Source: Pseudomonadota bacterium (lineage in GTDB: Bacteria; Pseudomonadota; Gammaproteobacteria; Steroidobacterales; Steroidobacteraceae). From it: a DNA stretch of 64,000 bases. Each line of letters begins with the position of its first letter. Positions within the stretch are counted from its first letter, which is position 1. Positions 8,372 through 17,602 of this stretch are shown here, piece by piece. The translations under genes were made by a program, and so were the position numbers. Below the pieces are notes generated by a model. It was not told where the DNA came from. It made no database searches and worked only from the letters and a program-made list of their open reading frames with translations. Location: positions 73,625 to 137,624 of the forward strand of contig JAEYUC010000022.1 in the NCBI GenBank assembly GCA_023433705.1, given 5' to 3'.

Positions 8372-9266
8372 CCGCATCCTCCGGCACCTCGAGCGACAAC
8401 ACGTAGGCCGCCAGTAGTTTGACTCGCGTGGGACCCAGCCGCGCGCCGTGCGCGGGCATCGCGCCCGTGCGCCCCTTGGAAATGCTTTCGCGCACCGCCA
8501 CGAGCGACCCGCCGTGCAGCCACGCGCCATCGGTCAGGTTGGGCGCGCCGAGCGCCGGGTTGCCGCGCGCGTCGACGCCGTGACAGGCCGAGCACAGCTG
8601 CGCGAACTTCTCTTCGCCCGCCTTGATGTTGCCCGACGTGAGGATGCGGCCCTGCAGGCTGAACACGTAGTCCATCACGTCCTCGACGCCGCGCGCGCCG
8701 AGCACCTCGCCCCAGGCCGGCATCACGCCGGTGCGGCCTTCGGAAATGGTCGCGACGATCGTGTCGGGCTCTCCGCCCCACTGCCAGTCCTTGTCCGTCA
8801 GGTTGGGGAATCCGGGCGCGCCGCCGCCGTCCGAACCGTGGCACGCGGCGCAGTTGTTGAGGAACAGGTTGCGGCCGATGTTGAGCGCGGATGGATCGCC
8901 CGAGAGTTCGACGATCGACCGATCGGCGAACGGCGCGAGCGTCTGCTCGATGCGCTTTGCGTTGGCCGCGGCCTGGACCGAGTGTTGACTGCTCGACGTC
9001 CAGCCGAGCGCGCCACCGAACTTGCCGAGCCCTGGGTACAGCGCGAGATACACACCGGCGAAGGCCACGGTGATGATGAACAGCCACAGCCACCAGCGCG
9101 GCAGCGGATTGTTGAGCTCGGTGAGGTCTTCGTCCCAGACGTGCCCGGTCGTCTCGGTGGTGGGCTGCTCGCCGCGCGTGCGGCGCGTCCACCACAACAG
9201 CCACATCGCACCGGCGATGTTCGCGACGGTGAGCACGATGATGAAGATGCTGTGCGCGCGGGTCAT
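8328..9266 (-). CDS. ccoP: cbb3 oxidase dihaem cytochrome c subunit III
   Basis: This 312-residue protein has two N-terminal membrane helices (about 6-26 and 57-78, the type with a long cytoplasmic loop), the conserved TTGHVWDEDLTELNNPLPRWW region, and two cytochrome c motifs, CAACH (139-143) and CSACH (225-229). CcoP passes electrons towards CcoO and CcoN. The ATG at 9266 overlaps the ccoQ stop by 4 nt; the open frame extends further upstream but carries no CcoP-like sequence there. The C-terminus is Ala-rich. Confidence 0.96.
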   Translation of the reverse strand: MTRAHSIFIIVLTVANIAGAMWLLWWTRRTRGEQPTTETTGHVWDEDLTELNNPLPRWWLWLFIITVAFAGVYLALYPGLGKFGGALGWTSSSQHSVQAAANAKRIEQTLAPFADRSIVELSGDPSALNIGRNLFLNNCAACHGSDGGGAPGFPNLTDKDWQWGGEPDTIVATISEGRTGVMPAWGEVLGARGVEDVMDYVFSLQGRILTSGNIKAGEEKFAQLCSACHGVDARGNPALGAPNLTDGAWLHGGSLVAVRESISKGRTGAMPAHGARLGPTRVKLLAAYVLSLEVPEDADGAESAGAAATAAR

Positions 9267-9409
9267 TCGGGATCCTTGTCTTCGAGAGGCAGGCGCGCGG
9301 CGGCTTCGAACTTCTCCTTCCGCCGGCTGCTCCACGCCCACGCGATCAGACAGAGGAACAACACGAGCAGCACGCCCGTGACGATTCCGCGAAACACATT
9401 GATATCCAT
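9263..9409 (-). CDS. ccoQ: cbb3 oxidase subunit IV CcoQ
   Basis: This 48-residue single-helix protein begins MDINVFRGIVTGVLLVLF, then the typical AWAWSSRRKEKFEAAARLPLED tail. CcoQ stabilises the cbb3 complex. The ATG at 9409 has GGTGA 5 nt upstream; a GTG at 9418 overlapping the ccoO stop by 4 nt would add three residues and is a realistic alternative. Confidence 0.92.
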   Translation of the reverse strand: MDINVFRGIVTGVLLVLFLCLIAWAWSSRRKEKFEAAARLPLEDKDPE

Positions 9410-9414
9410 GTCGC

Positions 9415-10029
9415 TCACCAGTTCGCCGCGGCGGTGCCGAGGCCCTGCAGATAGGCAATCAACGCATCCATCTCCGTCTTGTCGCGCACGGCGTCCGCGG
9501 CCGCCTCGATTTCCTCGTCCGTGTACGGCACGCCGACTTTGCGCAGCGCGCGCATCTTCGCGGGCGTGCGGTCCGCGTCGACGAGCGCCTTCGCGAGCCA
9601 CGGGTACTGCGGCATGTTCGATTCCGGCACGACGTCGCGCGGATTCATGAGATGCAGTCGGTGCCATTCGTCGCTGTAGCGGCCGCCGACGCGCGCGAGA
9701 TCCGGACCCGTGCGCTTCGAGCCGAACTGGAACGGATGGTCGTAGACGCTTTCGCCGGCCAGCGAGTAGTGGCCGTAGCGCTCGGTCTCCGCGCGCAGCG
9801 GGCGGATCATCTGCGAGTGGCAGTTGTAGCAGCCCTCGCGCACGTAGATGTCGCGTCCCTCGAGCGCGAGCGCCTCGTAGGGCTTCACGCCCGGCGCCGG
9901 CGTCGTCACCTCGTTGGATAGATAGAGCGGCACGATCTCGACCAGTCCGCCGATGCTGATCACGATCGCGATCCAGACGCCGAGCCAGGAAACCTTCTTC
10001 TCGACGGTTTCGTGATTGAACCTGCTCAT
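9415..10029 (-). CDS. ccoO: cbb3 oxidase monohaem cytochrome c subunit II
   Basis: This 204-residue protein has an N-terminal membrane anchor (about 14-35), the haem c motif CYNCH at 67-71 (REGCYNCHSQMIRP) and a Met ligand in the NMPQYPWL region. It matches the usual CcoO length and pattern (GPDLARVGGRYSDEWH). CcoO takes electrons from CcoP to the catalytic subunit. Its start overlaps the ccoN stop by 4 nt. Confidence 0.97.
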   Translation of the reverse strand: MSRFNHETVEKKVSWLGVWIAIVISIGGLVEIVPLYLSNEVTTPAPGVKPYEALALEGRDIYVREGCYNCHSQMIRPLRAETERYGHYSLAGESVYDHPFQFGSKRTGPDLARVGGRYSDEWHRLHLMNPRDVVPESNMPQYPWLAKALVDADRTPAKMRALRKVGVPYTDEEIEAAADAVRDKTEMDALIAYLQGLGTAAANW

Positions 10030-11498
10030 GCGGGCTCCGGGATCGAATTGGCCGGCACGCGCTCCTGGCCGCCGACGGTCTTCCAGACGTTCCAGGCCAT
10101 GAGGCCCATGCCGGAGAGCACCAGCAGGCCGCCCGAGAGGCGCACCGCGTAGTACGGATAGGTCGCGTTCAACGCCTCGATGAACGAATACGTCAGCGAG
10201 CCGTCTTCATTGGTCGCGCGCCACATGAGGCCCTGCATCACGCCCGCGATCCACATCGAGGTGATGTAGAGCACCACGCCGATGGTGGTGGTCCAGAAAT
10301 GCCAGTCGATGAGCCGCACGCTCCACATCTCCTTCTTGCCATAGAGCTTGGGCAGCATCGAGTAGATGCAGCCGATGGTGATCATGGCGACCCAGCCGAG
10401 CGCGCCCGCATGTACGTGGCCGACGGTCCAGTCCGTGTAGTGAGACAGCGCGTTGACCGTCTTGATGGACATCATCGGACCTTCGAAGGTCGACATGCCG
10501 TAGAACGACAGCGCCACCACCATGAACTTGAGGATGGGATCGGTGCGCAGCTTGTGCCACGCGCCGGAGACGGTCATGAGGCCGTTGATCATGCCGCCCC
10601 AGGACGGCGCGAGCAGGATCAGCGAGAACACCATGCCTAACGACTGCGCCCAGTCGGGCAGCGTCGTGTAATGCAGGTGGTGAGGGCCGGCCCACATGTA
10701 GATGGAGATGAGCGCCCAGAAGTGCACGATGGACAGGCGGTACGAGTAGACAGGGCGACCCGCCTGCTTCGGCACGTAGTAGTACATCATCCCGAGGAAG
10801 CCCGCGGTCAGGAAGAATCCCACCGCATTGTGGCCGTACCACCACTGCACCATCGCGTCGACGGTGCCGGAGAAGATCGAGTAGCTCTTGCCGAGGGAGA
10901 CGGGGATCTCGGCGCTGTTCACGATGTGCAGCAGCGCCACCGCGATGATGAACGCGGCGTAGAACCAGTTCGCCACGTAGATGTGCGAGACGCGGCGCTT
11001 CACGAGCGTGCCGAGGAAGACGATCGCGAATGCGATCCACACCGCCGCGATCAGCAGGTCGATGGGCCACTCGAGCTCGGCGTATTCCTTGCCGCTCGTC
11101 ATGCCCATCGGCAGCGTGATCGCCGCCGCCACGATGACGGCCTGCCAGCCCCAGAACGTGAACGCCGCGAGCTTGTCCGAGAACAGCCTTACGTGGCTCG
11201 TGCGCTGCACGACGTGGTACGCGGTCGCGAACAGTGCGCAACCGCCGAACGCGAAGATCACCGCGTTCGTGTGCAGCGGACGCAACCGGCCGTACGACAG
11301 GAACGGAATGCCGAAGTTGAGCTCGGGCCACAGGAGCTGCGCGGCGATGATGACGCCCACGAGCATGCCGACGATGCCCCACACCACCGTCATGATCGCG
11401 AACTGGCGGACGACCTTGTCGTTGTACGTGGCCGTGGGCGCGGCCTTGGCCGACGTGCTGAGGGCCGAAGGCAGGACTTCGGCGACGGTGGAATTCAT
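10026..11498 (-). CDS. ccoN: cbb3-type cytochrome c oxidase catalytic subunit I
   Basis: This 490-residue subunit holds the low-spin haem b and the haem b3-CuB site. Visible motifs are LHTNAVIFAFGG, QWWYGHNAVGFFLT, WAGPHHLHYTTLPDW and VGHVHAGALGW, which supply the haem and CuB histidines. cbb3 oxidases have high oxygen affinity and serve micro-oxic respiration. The N-terminus has about 15 residues before the conserved YNDKVVRQFAIMTVVWG, slightly longer than usual. A weak GGAG (11510-11513 complement) is 11 nt from the ATG, and a perfect FNR box lies just upstream. Confidence 0.97.
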   Translation of the reverse strand: MNSTVAEVLPSALSTSAKAAPTATYNDKVVRQFAIMTVVWGIVGMLVGVIIAAQLLWPELNFGIPFLSYGRLRPLHTNAVIFAFGGCALFATAYHVVQRTSHVRLFSDKLAAFTFWGWQAVIVAAAITLPMGMTSGKEYAELEWPIDLLIAAVWIAFAIVFLGTLVKRRVSHIYVANWFYAAFIIAVALLHIVNSAEIPVSLGKSYSIFSGTVDAMVQWWYGHNAVGFFLTAGFLGMMYYYVPKQAGRPVYSYRLSIVHFWALISIYMWAGPHHLHYTTLPDWAQSLGMVFSLILLAPSWGGMINGLMTVSGAWHKLRTDPILKFMVVALSFYGMSTFEGPMMSIKTVNALSHYTDWTVGHVHAGALGWVAMITIGCIYSMLPKLYGKKEMWSVRLIDWHFWTTTIGVVLYITSMWIAGVMQGLMWRATNEDGSLTYSFIEALNATYPYYAVRLSGGLLVLSGMGLMAWNVWKTVGGQERVPANSIPEPA

Positions 11499-11516
11499 TG
11501 AGTGAATCGCTCCGCG

Positions 11517-11530
11517 TTGATGACGATCAA
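11517..11530. promoter_or_regulatory. FNR/Anr/FixK-type box upstream of ccoN
   Basis: The sequence TTGATGACGATCAA matches the FNR consensus TTGAT-N4-ATCAA at all ten defined positions. It ends 18 nt before the ccoN start codon. That is closer than expected for the usual activating position at -41.5, because the predicted transcript start would then fall inside the gene; it may lie in the leader of a longer transcript or have another geometry. FNR-family control of cco operons is well established. Confidence 0.7.
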
Positions 11531-11600
11531 TTCTGGTTAGCGGGTGCCCAGCCCGGTATACGCGGCACTACGCACGCGTCTCGCACCGGCGTACGCAGGA

Positions 11601-12035
11601 CTACGGATGCGCCGCGGGCGCTCGTTGCCGACGCGAAATCGCGCGCAGGATGAGCAATGCGAAGAACGCCGCGAACGCGAGATCCGCGACGAGCATCACG
11701 GCGGGAGTCGGCGCGAATGCGCACACGAGGAGCATCGCCGGCATCGCCGCGAAACAGCCGACGTGCGCTGCGAAACAGCCGGCGACGGCATCGGTCCGCC
11801 GCGCGAACATGCCGATAAGCGCGACGAGCAGCGCGCCGGCGAGCATGCCGACGATCGCGCTCGGCAAGAGCTCACGCGTGAAGACGAAGAATGATTTCAG
11901 CGACGGGCCGGCGGCGCGGCACGCGGCGCGCCAGTTGGTGAATCCGAGATTACGTTGCTCGTCGACGAACGCGCCGAACACACCACCCAGGGAAGGTAGT
12001 ACTACCAGCCATGCCCGGCGCCACTCATTTCGCAT
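11601..12035 (-). CDS. Small polytopic membrane protein, unknown function
   Basis: This 144-residue protein begins MRNEWRRAWLVVLPSLGG, has a middle polar part with FTRELLPS, and about three hydrophobic segments (about 65-85 and 92-137, the latter long enough for two helices). I do not recognise a family. It sits between ccoN, which points the same way, and the divergent hybrid kinase, so it could be the first gene ahead of the cco operon, but a 102-nt gap and the FNR box separate it from ccoN. The open frame extends upstream to 12368 but that part mirrors the kinase gene. Confidence 0.6.
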   Translation of the reverse strand: MRNEWRRAWLVVLPSLGGVFGAFVDEQRNLGFTNWRAACRAAGPSLKSFFVFTRELLPSAIVGMLAGALLVALIGMFARRTDAVAGCFAAHVGCFAAMPAMLLVCAFAPTPAVMLVADLAFAAFFALLILRAISRRQRAPAAHP

Positions 12036-12228
12036 GCGCGCCAAGCCTGCGGACTTCGTCGAGACAACACGCGCGGATGATGACGATGCGTTTGTGCATG
12101 TCTCATCTTGGTCGAGGGGCCTGCCGGCCGGCTTCGGGGCCATCCACAGCCGCATACGCAGTCTTGCGGATGCGCGGCGCTGGAACCGCCGACACATTCG
12201 AGGCTTGCGACTGCCACCCCCCAATGTG

Positions 12229-13773
12229 ATGCTTCGCCCCACCGACGGGCCTGCGATCACAAAAATGCTTTCTTCCGAGCTCGTCCGGAGCGTCCTCGAT
12301 TCGGCTCCGGACGCAATGATCATCATCGATTCGACGGGCACGATCCTGTTCGCCAACAACCAGGTCACCGCGTTGTTCGGCTATTCGCCGAAAGAGATCA
12401 AGGGCAAGCAGGTGGAGCTGCTGTTGCCCGAGCGATTCCGCGCGCGCCACACGAGTCACCGGGACAACTACTCCCGCAACGTGCGCGTGCGCCCGATGGG
12501 CGCCGGCCTCGAACTGTTCGGCATGCGCCGCGACGGCAGCGAGTTCCCGGTCGAGATCAGCCTGAGCCCCATCACCCAGGGCGACGTCTCGATCGTCGCC
12601 GCGGCCATCCGCGACGTGACGGAACGCAAGCAGGTCGAGCAGGCCCTGCACGAAGCGCGCCGCGAAGCCGAATACGCCAATCTCGCGAAGAGCCGCTTTC
12701 TCGCGACCGCGAGCCACGACCTGCGTCAGCCGCTGCAGACGCTCGGACTGCTGAACGGCGCCCTGCGCCGCATGATCCAGGACGAGGACGCCCGCGAGGC
12801 GCTCAAGCAGCAGGACGAAGCCATCGACGCGATGTCGCGCCTGCTGAACGCGCTGCTCGACATCAGCAAGCTCGAATCGGGCGCCATCCGGGCCGATCGC
12901 GCGGACTTCGATCTCGCGCCGCTGTTCGAGGAATTGCGGCGCGATTTCGCCGGCGTCGCCGCGAACAAGGGTCTGCGCCTGTCGGTCGATACGCCGCGGT
13001 ATCACGCGCACTCCGACGTCGCGCTCGTCGGTCAACTGCTGCGCAACCTCCTGTCCAACGCCGTCAAGTACACGCAGCATGGCTCCGTCGAGTTGCGCTG
13101 CGAGCCGCGCGAGGATCGCCTGCGGATCGAGGTGCGCGATACCGGCGTCGGCATCGCGCCCGACCAGATAGGCCACATCTTCGAGGAGTTCTACCAGGTC
13201 GGCGTCTCGCCCAACAGCTCGCGCGACGGGTACGGCCTGGGCCTCAGCATCGTGCAGCGGATCGTCAAACTACTCGGCATCCCGATCGACGTGCAGTCGG
13301 CGCCCGGCGAAGGTTCCGTGTTCGCGATCGAGCTGCCGCGCTGCGCGCCGACGGAAGAGACCTCGGCGGCGGCCGCGACGAAAAGCGCCGGCCGCGCGCG
13401 TGGCGCGGCCTCGCACAAGGTCCTCGTGGTCGAGGACGAACCCGGCGTGCGCACGGCGATGCGCATGTTGCTCAAGATAGAAGGATTCGACGTGACCGCC
13501 GTGGCCACCGCGGGGGAAGCCATCAAGCTGCTGCGTTCGGAGCCGTTCGATCTGCTGGTGACCGACTACCATCTCGAAGAAGGCCGCACGGGCACGCAGG
13601 TCATCGCCGCGGCGCGCGAGGCGCGCGGACCGGCATTCGGCGCCGTGCTCGTCACGGGCGATACGTCGCCGGCCGTGCGCGAACTGCCCGTCGATGCGCG
13701 ACTGCGCATCACGAGCAAGCCCATCAACTCGGAAGAGTTACTGTCGCTGGTGCAGGGGCTGCTCCAGCCCTGA
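12229..13773 (+). CDS. Soluble PAS hybrid histidine kinase-response regulator
   Basis: This cytoplasmic protein of about 514 residues has a PAS domain (about 15-130, with MRRDGSEFPVEI), a HisKA domain with the phospho-acceptor His163 (ASHDLRQPLQ), a HATPase domain (N277, DTGVGIAP, GYGLGLSIV) and a C-terminal receiver with Asp446 and Lys497. No membrane segment is seen, so it senses an internal signal. Starts at 12229 and 12265 both lack a clear ribosome site. Its 3' end overlaps the convergent stress-protein gene by 36 nt. Partner and signal are unknown; the location suggests redox or oxygen control. Confidence 0.9.
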   Translation: MLRPTDGPAITKMLSSELVRSVLDSAPDAMIIIDSTGTILFANNQVTALFGYSPKEIKGKQVELLLPERFRARHTSHRDNYSRNVRVRPMGAGLELFGMRRDGSEFPVEISLSPITQGDVSIVAAAIRDVTERKQVEQALHEARREAEYANLAKSRFLATASHDLRQPLQTLGLLNGALRRMIQDEDAREALKQQDEAIDAMSRLLNALLDISKLESGAIRADRADFDLAPLFEELRRDFAGVAANKGLRLSVDTPRYHAHSDVALVGQLLRNLLSNAVKYTQHGSVELRCEPREDRLRIEVRDTGVGIAPDQIGHIFEEFYQVGVSPNSSRDGYGLGLSIVQRIVKLLGIPIDVQSAPGEGSVFAIELPRCAPTEETSAAAATKSAGRARGAASHKVLVVEDEPGVRTAMRMLLKIEGFDVTAVATAGEAIKLLRSEPFDLLVTDYHLEEGRTGTQVIAAAREARGPAFGAVLVTGDTSPAVRELPVDARLRITSKPINSEELLSLVQGLLQP

Positions 13774-14565
13774 CGAGTCACGCGGCCAATTCGACACGCT
13801 GTTCTTTCGCTCGCGCACGAGGCGGCGTTCGCGACCGACTCCGCTCACCAGCAGCACATCGCCCCCGGTCGCCTCGGCGAGGCGCGCGCGCAGGCTCTCG
13901 GGCAGCAGGCCAACCACCAGCACGTCGTAGCGACGCGCGGTGATGAGCCGCGGCAGGCATTCCTCGGGAGGCCCGTCGAACATCTGCATGCGTTCGCATC
14001 CGACACGGAACTCGCGCACGAGCTGCGCCAGCTTGACGGCGCGTTCCATGCGCAGCGGCTCGTCGCTCTTTTCGCGCTCTCCGTAGAGGACGTCGAGATC
14101 GCCTTCGCAACCCAGCGCCAGGAACCCGGCCGCCTGCAGCGTGGCGCGCGCCTCGCGCGCCGCATCCGCATCGGCGACGTCCACGGCGGCGGCGATCCGC
14201 ACGAGCTCGCGCCACGGCGTGGGACCCGTCAACAGCACCGGCGCCGGACACTGGCGCGCAAGCCGGCAATCCGCCCGGTCGCTCGAGCGCACCTTGACGA
14301 GCAGGTCGGGCCGATGATCGTGGACGTGGCGCAGAAGCGCGCGACTCAGCGGCTCACCGGCATGGAGCAGATACGCGATCGTGACCTTGTCGACCGGCAG
14401 CGTCGAGCATCGCGTGGAGAGTTCGGGCAGCAGCTTCGTGTCGCCCGCCAGCACCTCGAGGCGTGCGCCGAACTGGCGCGCGAGCCATGCGGCCTTGTCG
14501 ACGACTAACAACCCCGCGGCGGAGGAATCTTCGACGATCGCGAGGATCGAGGTCAGCTTGTCCAT
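13738..14565 (-). CDS. Divergent tandem universal stress protein
   Basis: This 275-residue protein shows two degenerate Usp-like halves. The first begins MDKLTSILAIVEDSSAAG with the linker CPAPVLLTGPTPWRELVRIAAAVDV, and the second ends in YDVLVVGLLPESLRARLAEATGGDVLLV. The classical nucleotide motif (GxxG...GS/T) is absent from the C-terminal half, so nucleotide binding is doubtful. A GTG directly before the ATG would add one residue. It is transcribed towards the hybrid kinase and overlaps its end by 36 nt. It lies divergent to fixL. Confidence 0.82.
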   Translation of the reverse strand: MDKLTSILAIVEDSSAAGLLVVDKAAWLARQFGARLEVLAGDTKLLPELSTRCSTLPVDKVTIAYLLHAGEPLSRALLRHVHDHRPDLLVKVRSSDRADCRLARQCPAPVLLTGPTPWRELVRIAAAVDVADADAAREARATLQAAGFLALGCEGDLDVLYGEREKSDEPLRMERAVKLAQLVREFRVGCERMQMFDGPPEECLPRLITARRYDVLVVGLLPESLRARLAEATGGDVLLVSGVGRERRLVRERKNSVSNWPRDSSGLEQPLHQRQ

Positions 14566-14722
14566 CACAGGGATTCAGCCGTCAGGCGGTCGCGGGCGTC
14601 GTACAGGTCGCTCATGGCAGCATGCTGGCAATGTGCCGCGCCCCGCAGAATCAGCCGGTATACCTATTTTGTCCGTGGTTTTGCGTACATCGACGGGCCC
14701 GCCCCGACCCCATACTCGGCGC

Positions 14723-15831
14723 ATGTATTCGCGGGAGACCCAGGCGTTGATGGAAGCGGCCGTGGACGCCATCGTGGTCATCGACCACCGTGGCGTCATG
14801 ACCGACGTGAACGCCTCCACCTGCCGCATGCTCGGGTACACCACCGAGGAGCTGCTCGGGAAGAACGTCGGCATGCTGATGCCCGAAGCGGATCGCAGCG
14901 CGCATGACGAGTACATGCGGCGATATCTGGACACCGGCACCGCCCGGATCATCGGCATCGGCCGACAGGTGACTGCGCGCCGCAAGGACGGAACCGTGTT
15001 TCCGGCGCGACTGACCGTCGGCCGGGTGCCGGACGCCGTCCCACCGCGTTTCGTCGGTTTCCTGCGCGACGTGACCGAGGAGAACGAACGCGAACAGAAC
15101 CTGCACCTCGCGCAGGACCGGCTCACGCGCGTCGCCCGCCTCGCCACGCTGGGCGAGATGACCGCCGGGATCGCGCACGAACTCAACCAGCCGCTGACCG
15201 CGATCACCACTTACGCGCGCGCGTGCGAGCGATATCTCGAGATGGGCCAACCCGACATGGACGAGATCCGCGAGGCGCTGCGCGAGATCAATGCGGAAGG
15301 GTTGCGCGCCGGCGAGGTGATCCGGCGGCTGCGATGCATGAGCCGCGCCGACACCGCCGACGAACATACGACCATCGAGATGAACGCGCTCTTCGACGAG
15401 CTGCACTCGCTCATGTCATCGGATGCGCGCGCACACGAAGCGCGCCTGGCCATCGACATCGAACCCGACCTGCCGCCCGTCACCGGCAATGCCGTGCAGC
15501 TCCAGCAGGTGTTGCTCAATCTCCTGCGCAATGCGCTCGAAGCCCTGCTCGAATGTCCGGCCGGATCCCGCGAAGTCATGGTGAGCGCGGCGAGGACGGT
15601 CCAGGGTGAGGTAGAGCTGCGCGTGACCGACAACGGTCCCGGCATCGAGGCCGGCATCCGCGATAGTTTGTTCGATCCGTTCTCGACCACCAAACCGTCG
15701 GGGACGGGTCTCGGCCTCGCCATCAGCCGTACCATCGTGCAAGGGCACCGGGGTACTATCGAGGCAAGGCCGGCGCCGTCGCGGGGAACCACCTTCGTCG
15801 TGCGACTGCCCGCGATGGAGGTCATGACAAG

Positions 15832-15835
<4 letters not shown>
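14723..15835 (+). CDS. fixL: Haem-PAS oxygen sensor histidine kinase FixL
   Basis: This soluble 370-residue kinase has one PAS domain (about 5-120). By hand alignment to Bradyrhizobium FixL, the haem ligand His200 corresponds to His61 (SAHDEYMRRY), the signalling Arg206 to Arg67 and Arg220 to Arg81 (IIGIGR), with the flanking isoleucines kept. The transmitter has the H-box His152 (AHELNQPLTA), N-box NLLRNALEA, DNGPGIE and GTGLGLAIS. Oxygen bound to the haem should inhibit the kinase. The ATG at 14723 starts directly before the PAS fold; the frame continues upstream without recognisable sequence. It overlaps fixJ by 4 nt. Confidence 0.93.
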
Positions 15836-16452
<617 letters not shown>

Positions 16453-16455
16453 GGG

Positions 16456-17139
16456 CTATCTACCCGAGATCGAACTCAGATCCGGGCTCATGCGCGAAAG
16501 GTAGTCGGCCACTCCCCGCATCTCGGCCTCGGACAGTCCCTGCAGCCGCTCGACGTGAGCGAGATCCATGCCGGGACGTTTGCCGGCGGCGGTCTCCTGC
16601 AGCTGGCGCAGCAGATATGCGTAGCGCTGGCCGGCGAGGCGCGGCAGGGAACGGGCGCGATCGCCCTCGCCCAGCGGGCCATGGCAGCGTTCGCAGACGC
16701 GGAAGTAGACGCTCGCGCCTGCGCGCAGGTCCTGGCCGTCGCCGATGCCCTCAGCGGTCGGCGGAAACCGCGGCAGCTCGGAGATGTAGGCAGCCACGTC
16801 CGCCAGGTCCTGCGCATTGCGCAGGTGATGGTCGTCGGTGAAATGCTGCATGCGCGCATCCCAGCGCTGATCGTGGCGGAAGTCCGCGAGCTGCTTGAGG
16901 AGTACCCCGCCATGTTGCCCTGCGATGGCGGGGATTTCGCCATCAGTTGTGCCGATGCCGTCGTCGCCATGGCACGCGGCGCAGGTGCGGAACAATTCGG
17001 CGCCATGAGCGCGATCGGGCTGAAGCAGTGCGCCCTCGATGAATTCACGGTCGCGTTGCAGGCGCGTTTCCGGGGACTGCCCCCACGCGTATGCCGCGAT
17101 CGCGGCGAGCAACAGGGTGAACGGGCCGACATTGCGCAT
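16456..17139 (-). CDS. Dihaem cytochrome c4-type protein
   Basis: This 227-residue periplasmic protein has a signal peptide ending near AYAWGQ and two class I cytochrome domains with CAACH (53-57) and CERCH (149-153). The repeats PAIAGQHGGVLLKQLADFRH and PRLAGQRYAYLLRQLQE are characteristic of cytochrome c4. Such proteins carry electrons to cbb3 or other terminal reductases, including NirK. The stop lies 3 nt from the convergent fixJ stop. A TTG at 17148 would add three residues; ATG at 17139 is preferred. It is a paralogue of the protein at 17603-18256. Confidence 0.92.
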   Translation of the reverse strand: MRNVGPFTLLLAAIAAYAWGQSPETRLQRDREFIEGALLQPDRAHGAELFRTCAACHGDDGIGTTDGEIPAIAGQHGGVLLKQLADFRHDQRWDARMQHFTDDHHLRNAQDLADVAAYISELPRFPPTAEGIGDGQDLRAGASVYFRVCERCHGPLGEGDRARSLPRLAGQRYAYLLRQLQETAAGKRPGMDLAHVERLQGLSEAEMRGVADYLSRMSPDLSSISGR

Positions 17140-17290
17140 GGGGCTCAACGGTAACGCGGCGCGGCGGCCGCGGGATCAAGGGAACTACGTATGGAAGTAC
17201 GCGTAACCCCCGCGCACCGAGCCGCGGCACGCGCGGACACTGCTCGAGCGCATCCTTCTTGTCAGGGGCGCCGCAAGATGCGCCGGCCGA

Positions 17291-17482
17291 TCAGCTCGCG
17301 GGCCGGTCCTTGCTGAAACACTGCACGACCAGCCGCCTCTGCCCGCCGCTTTCCCGTTCGACTGCCTTGCGGGTCTCGGCCATCGCGTAATGGCACGCCT
17401 CCCGCGTGGCGAACTCCTGGCTGAATCCGGAGTTCGGCGACACGCTGCCGCCCTGGAAGAAGATCACGATCAATACGTACAT
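17291..17482 (-). CDS. Small conserved-looking protein, unknown function
   Basis: This 63-residue protein begins MYVLIVIFFQGGSVSPNSGF, then SQEFATREACHYAMAETRKAV and ends LVVQCFSKDRPAS. The N-terminal hydrophobic strand, a central acidic helix with one Cys and a C-terminal Cys are typical of a family of short proteobacterial hypothetical proteins that I cannot name. GGGAGG precedes the ATG at 17482 at a good distance, better support than the longer frame starting at 17536. It lies between two c4-type cytochrome genes on the same strand. Confidence 0.65.
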   Translation of the reverse strand: MYVLIVIFFQGGSVSPNSGFSQEFATREACHYAMAETRKAVERESGGQRRLVVQCFSKDRPAS

Positions 17483-17602
17483 CCCGGCCTCCCGCGCAAG
17501 AGCAAAGGCGGATCGTGCACGCCCCGGCGATTTCATTTCCTTGACGCAGTCGTCAGGCCGGAGAGCCCGAATGCGCGCGGAGATCCTGCTCGGCGCCGGA
17601 TG

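Noticed and set aside
11650..12228. Upstream extension of the hybrid kinase frame
   Set aside because: The extension is low-complexity and runs antisense to a plausible membrane-protein gene; the PAS domain begins only at about 12270.
12229..13773. Haem-binding PAS in the hybrid kinase
   Set aside because: It has a His-rich stretch (RHTSHRDNYSRN), but the Arg and Ile pattern of FixL (IIGIGR) is absent, so haem binding is not supported.
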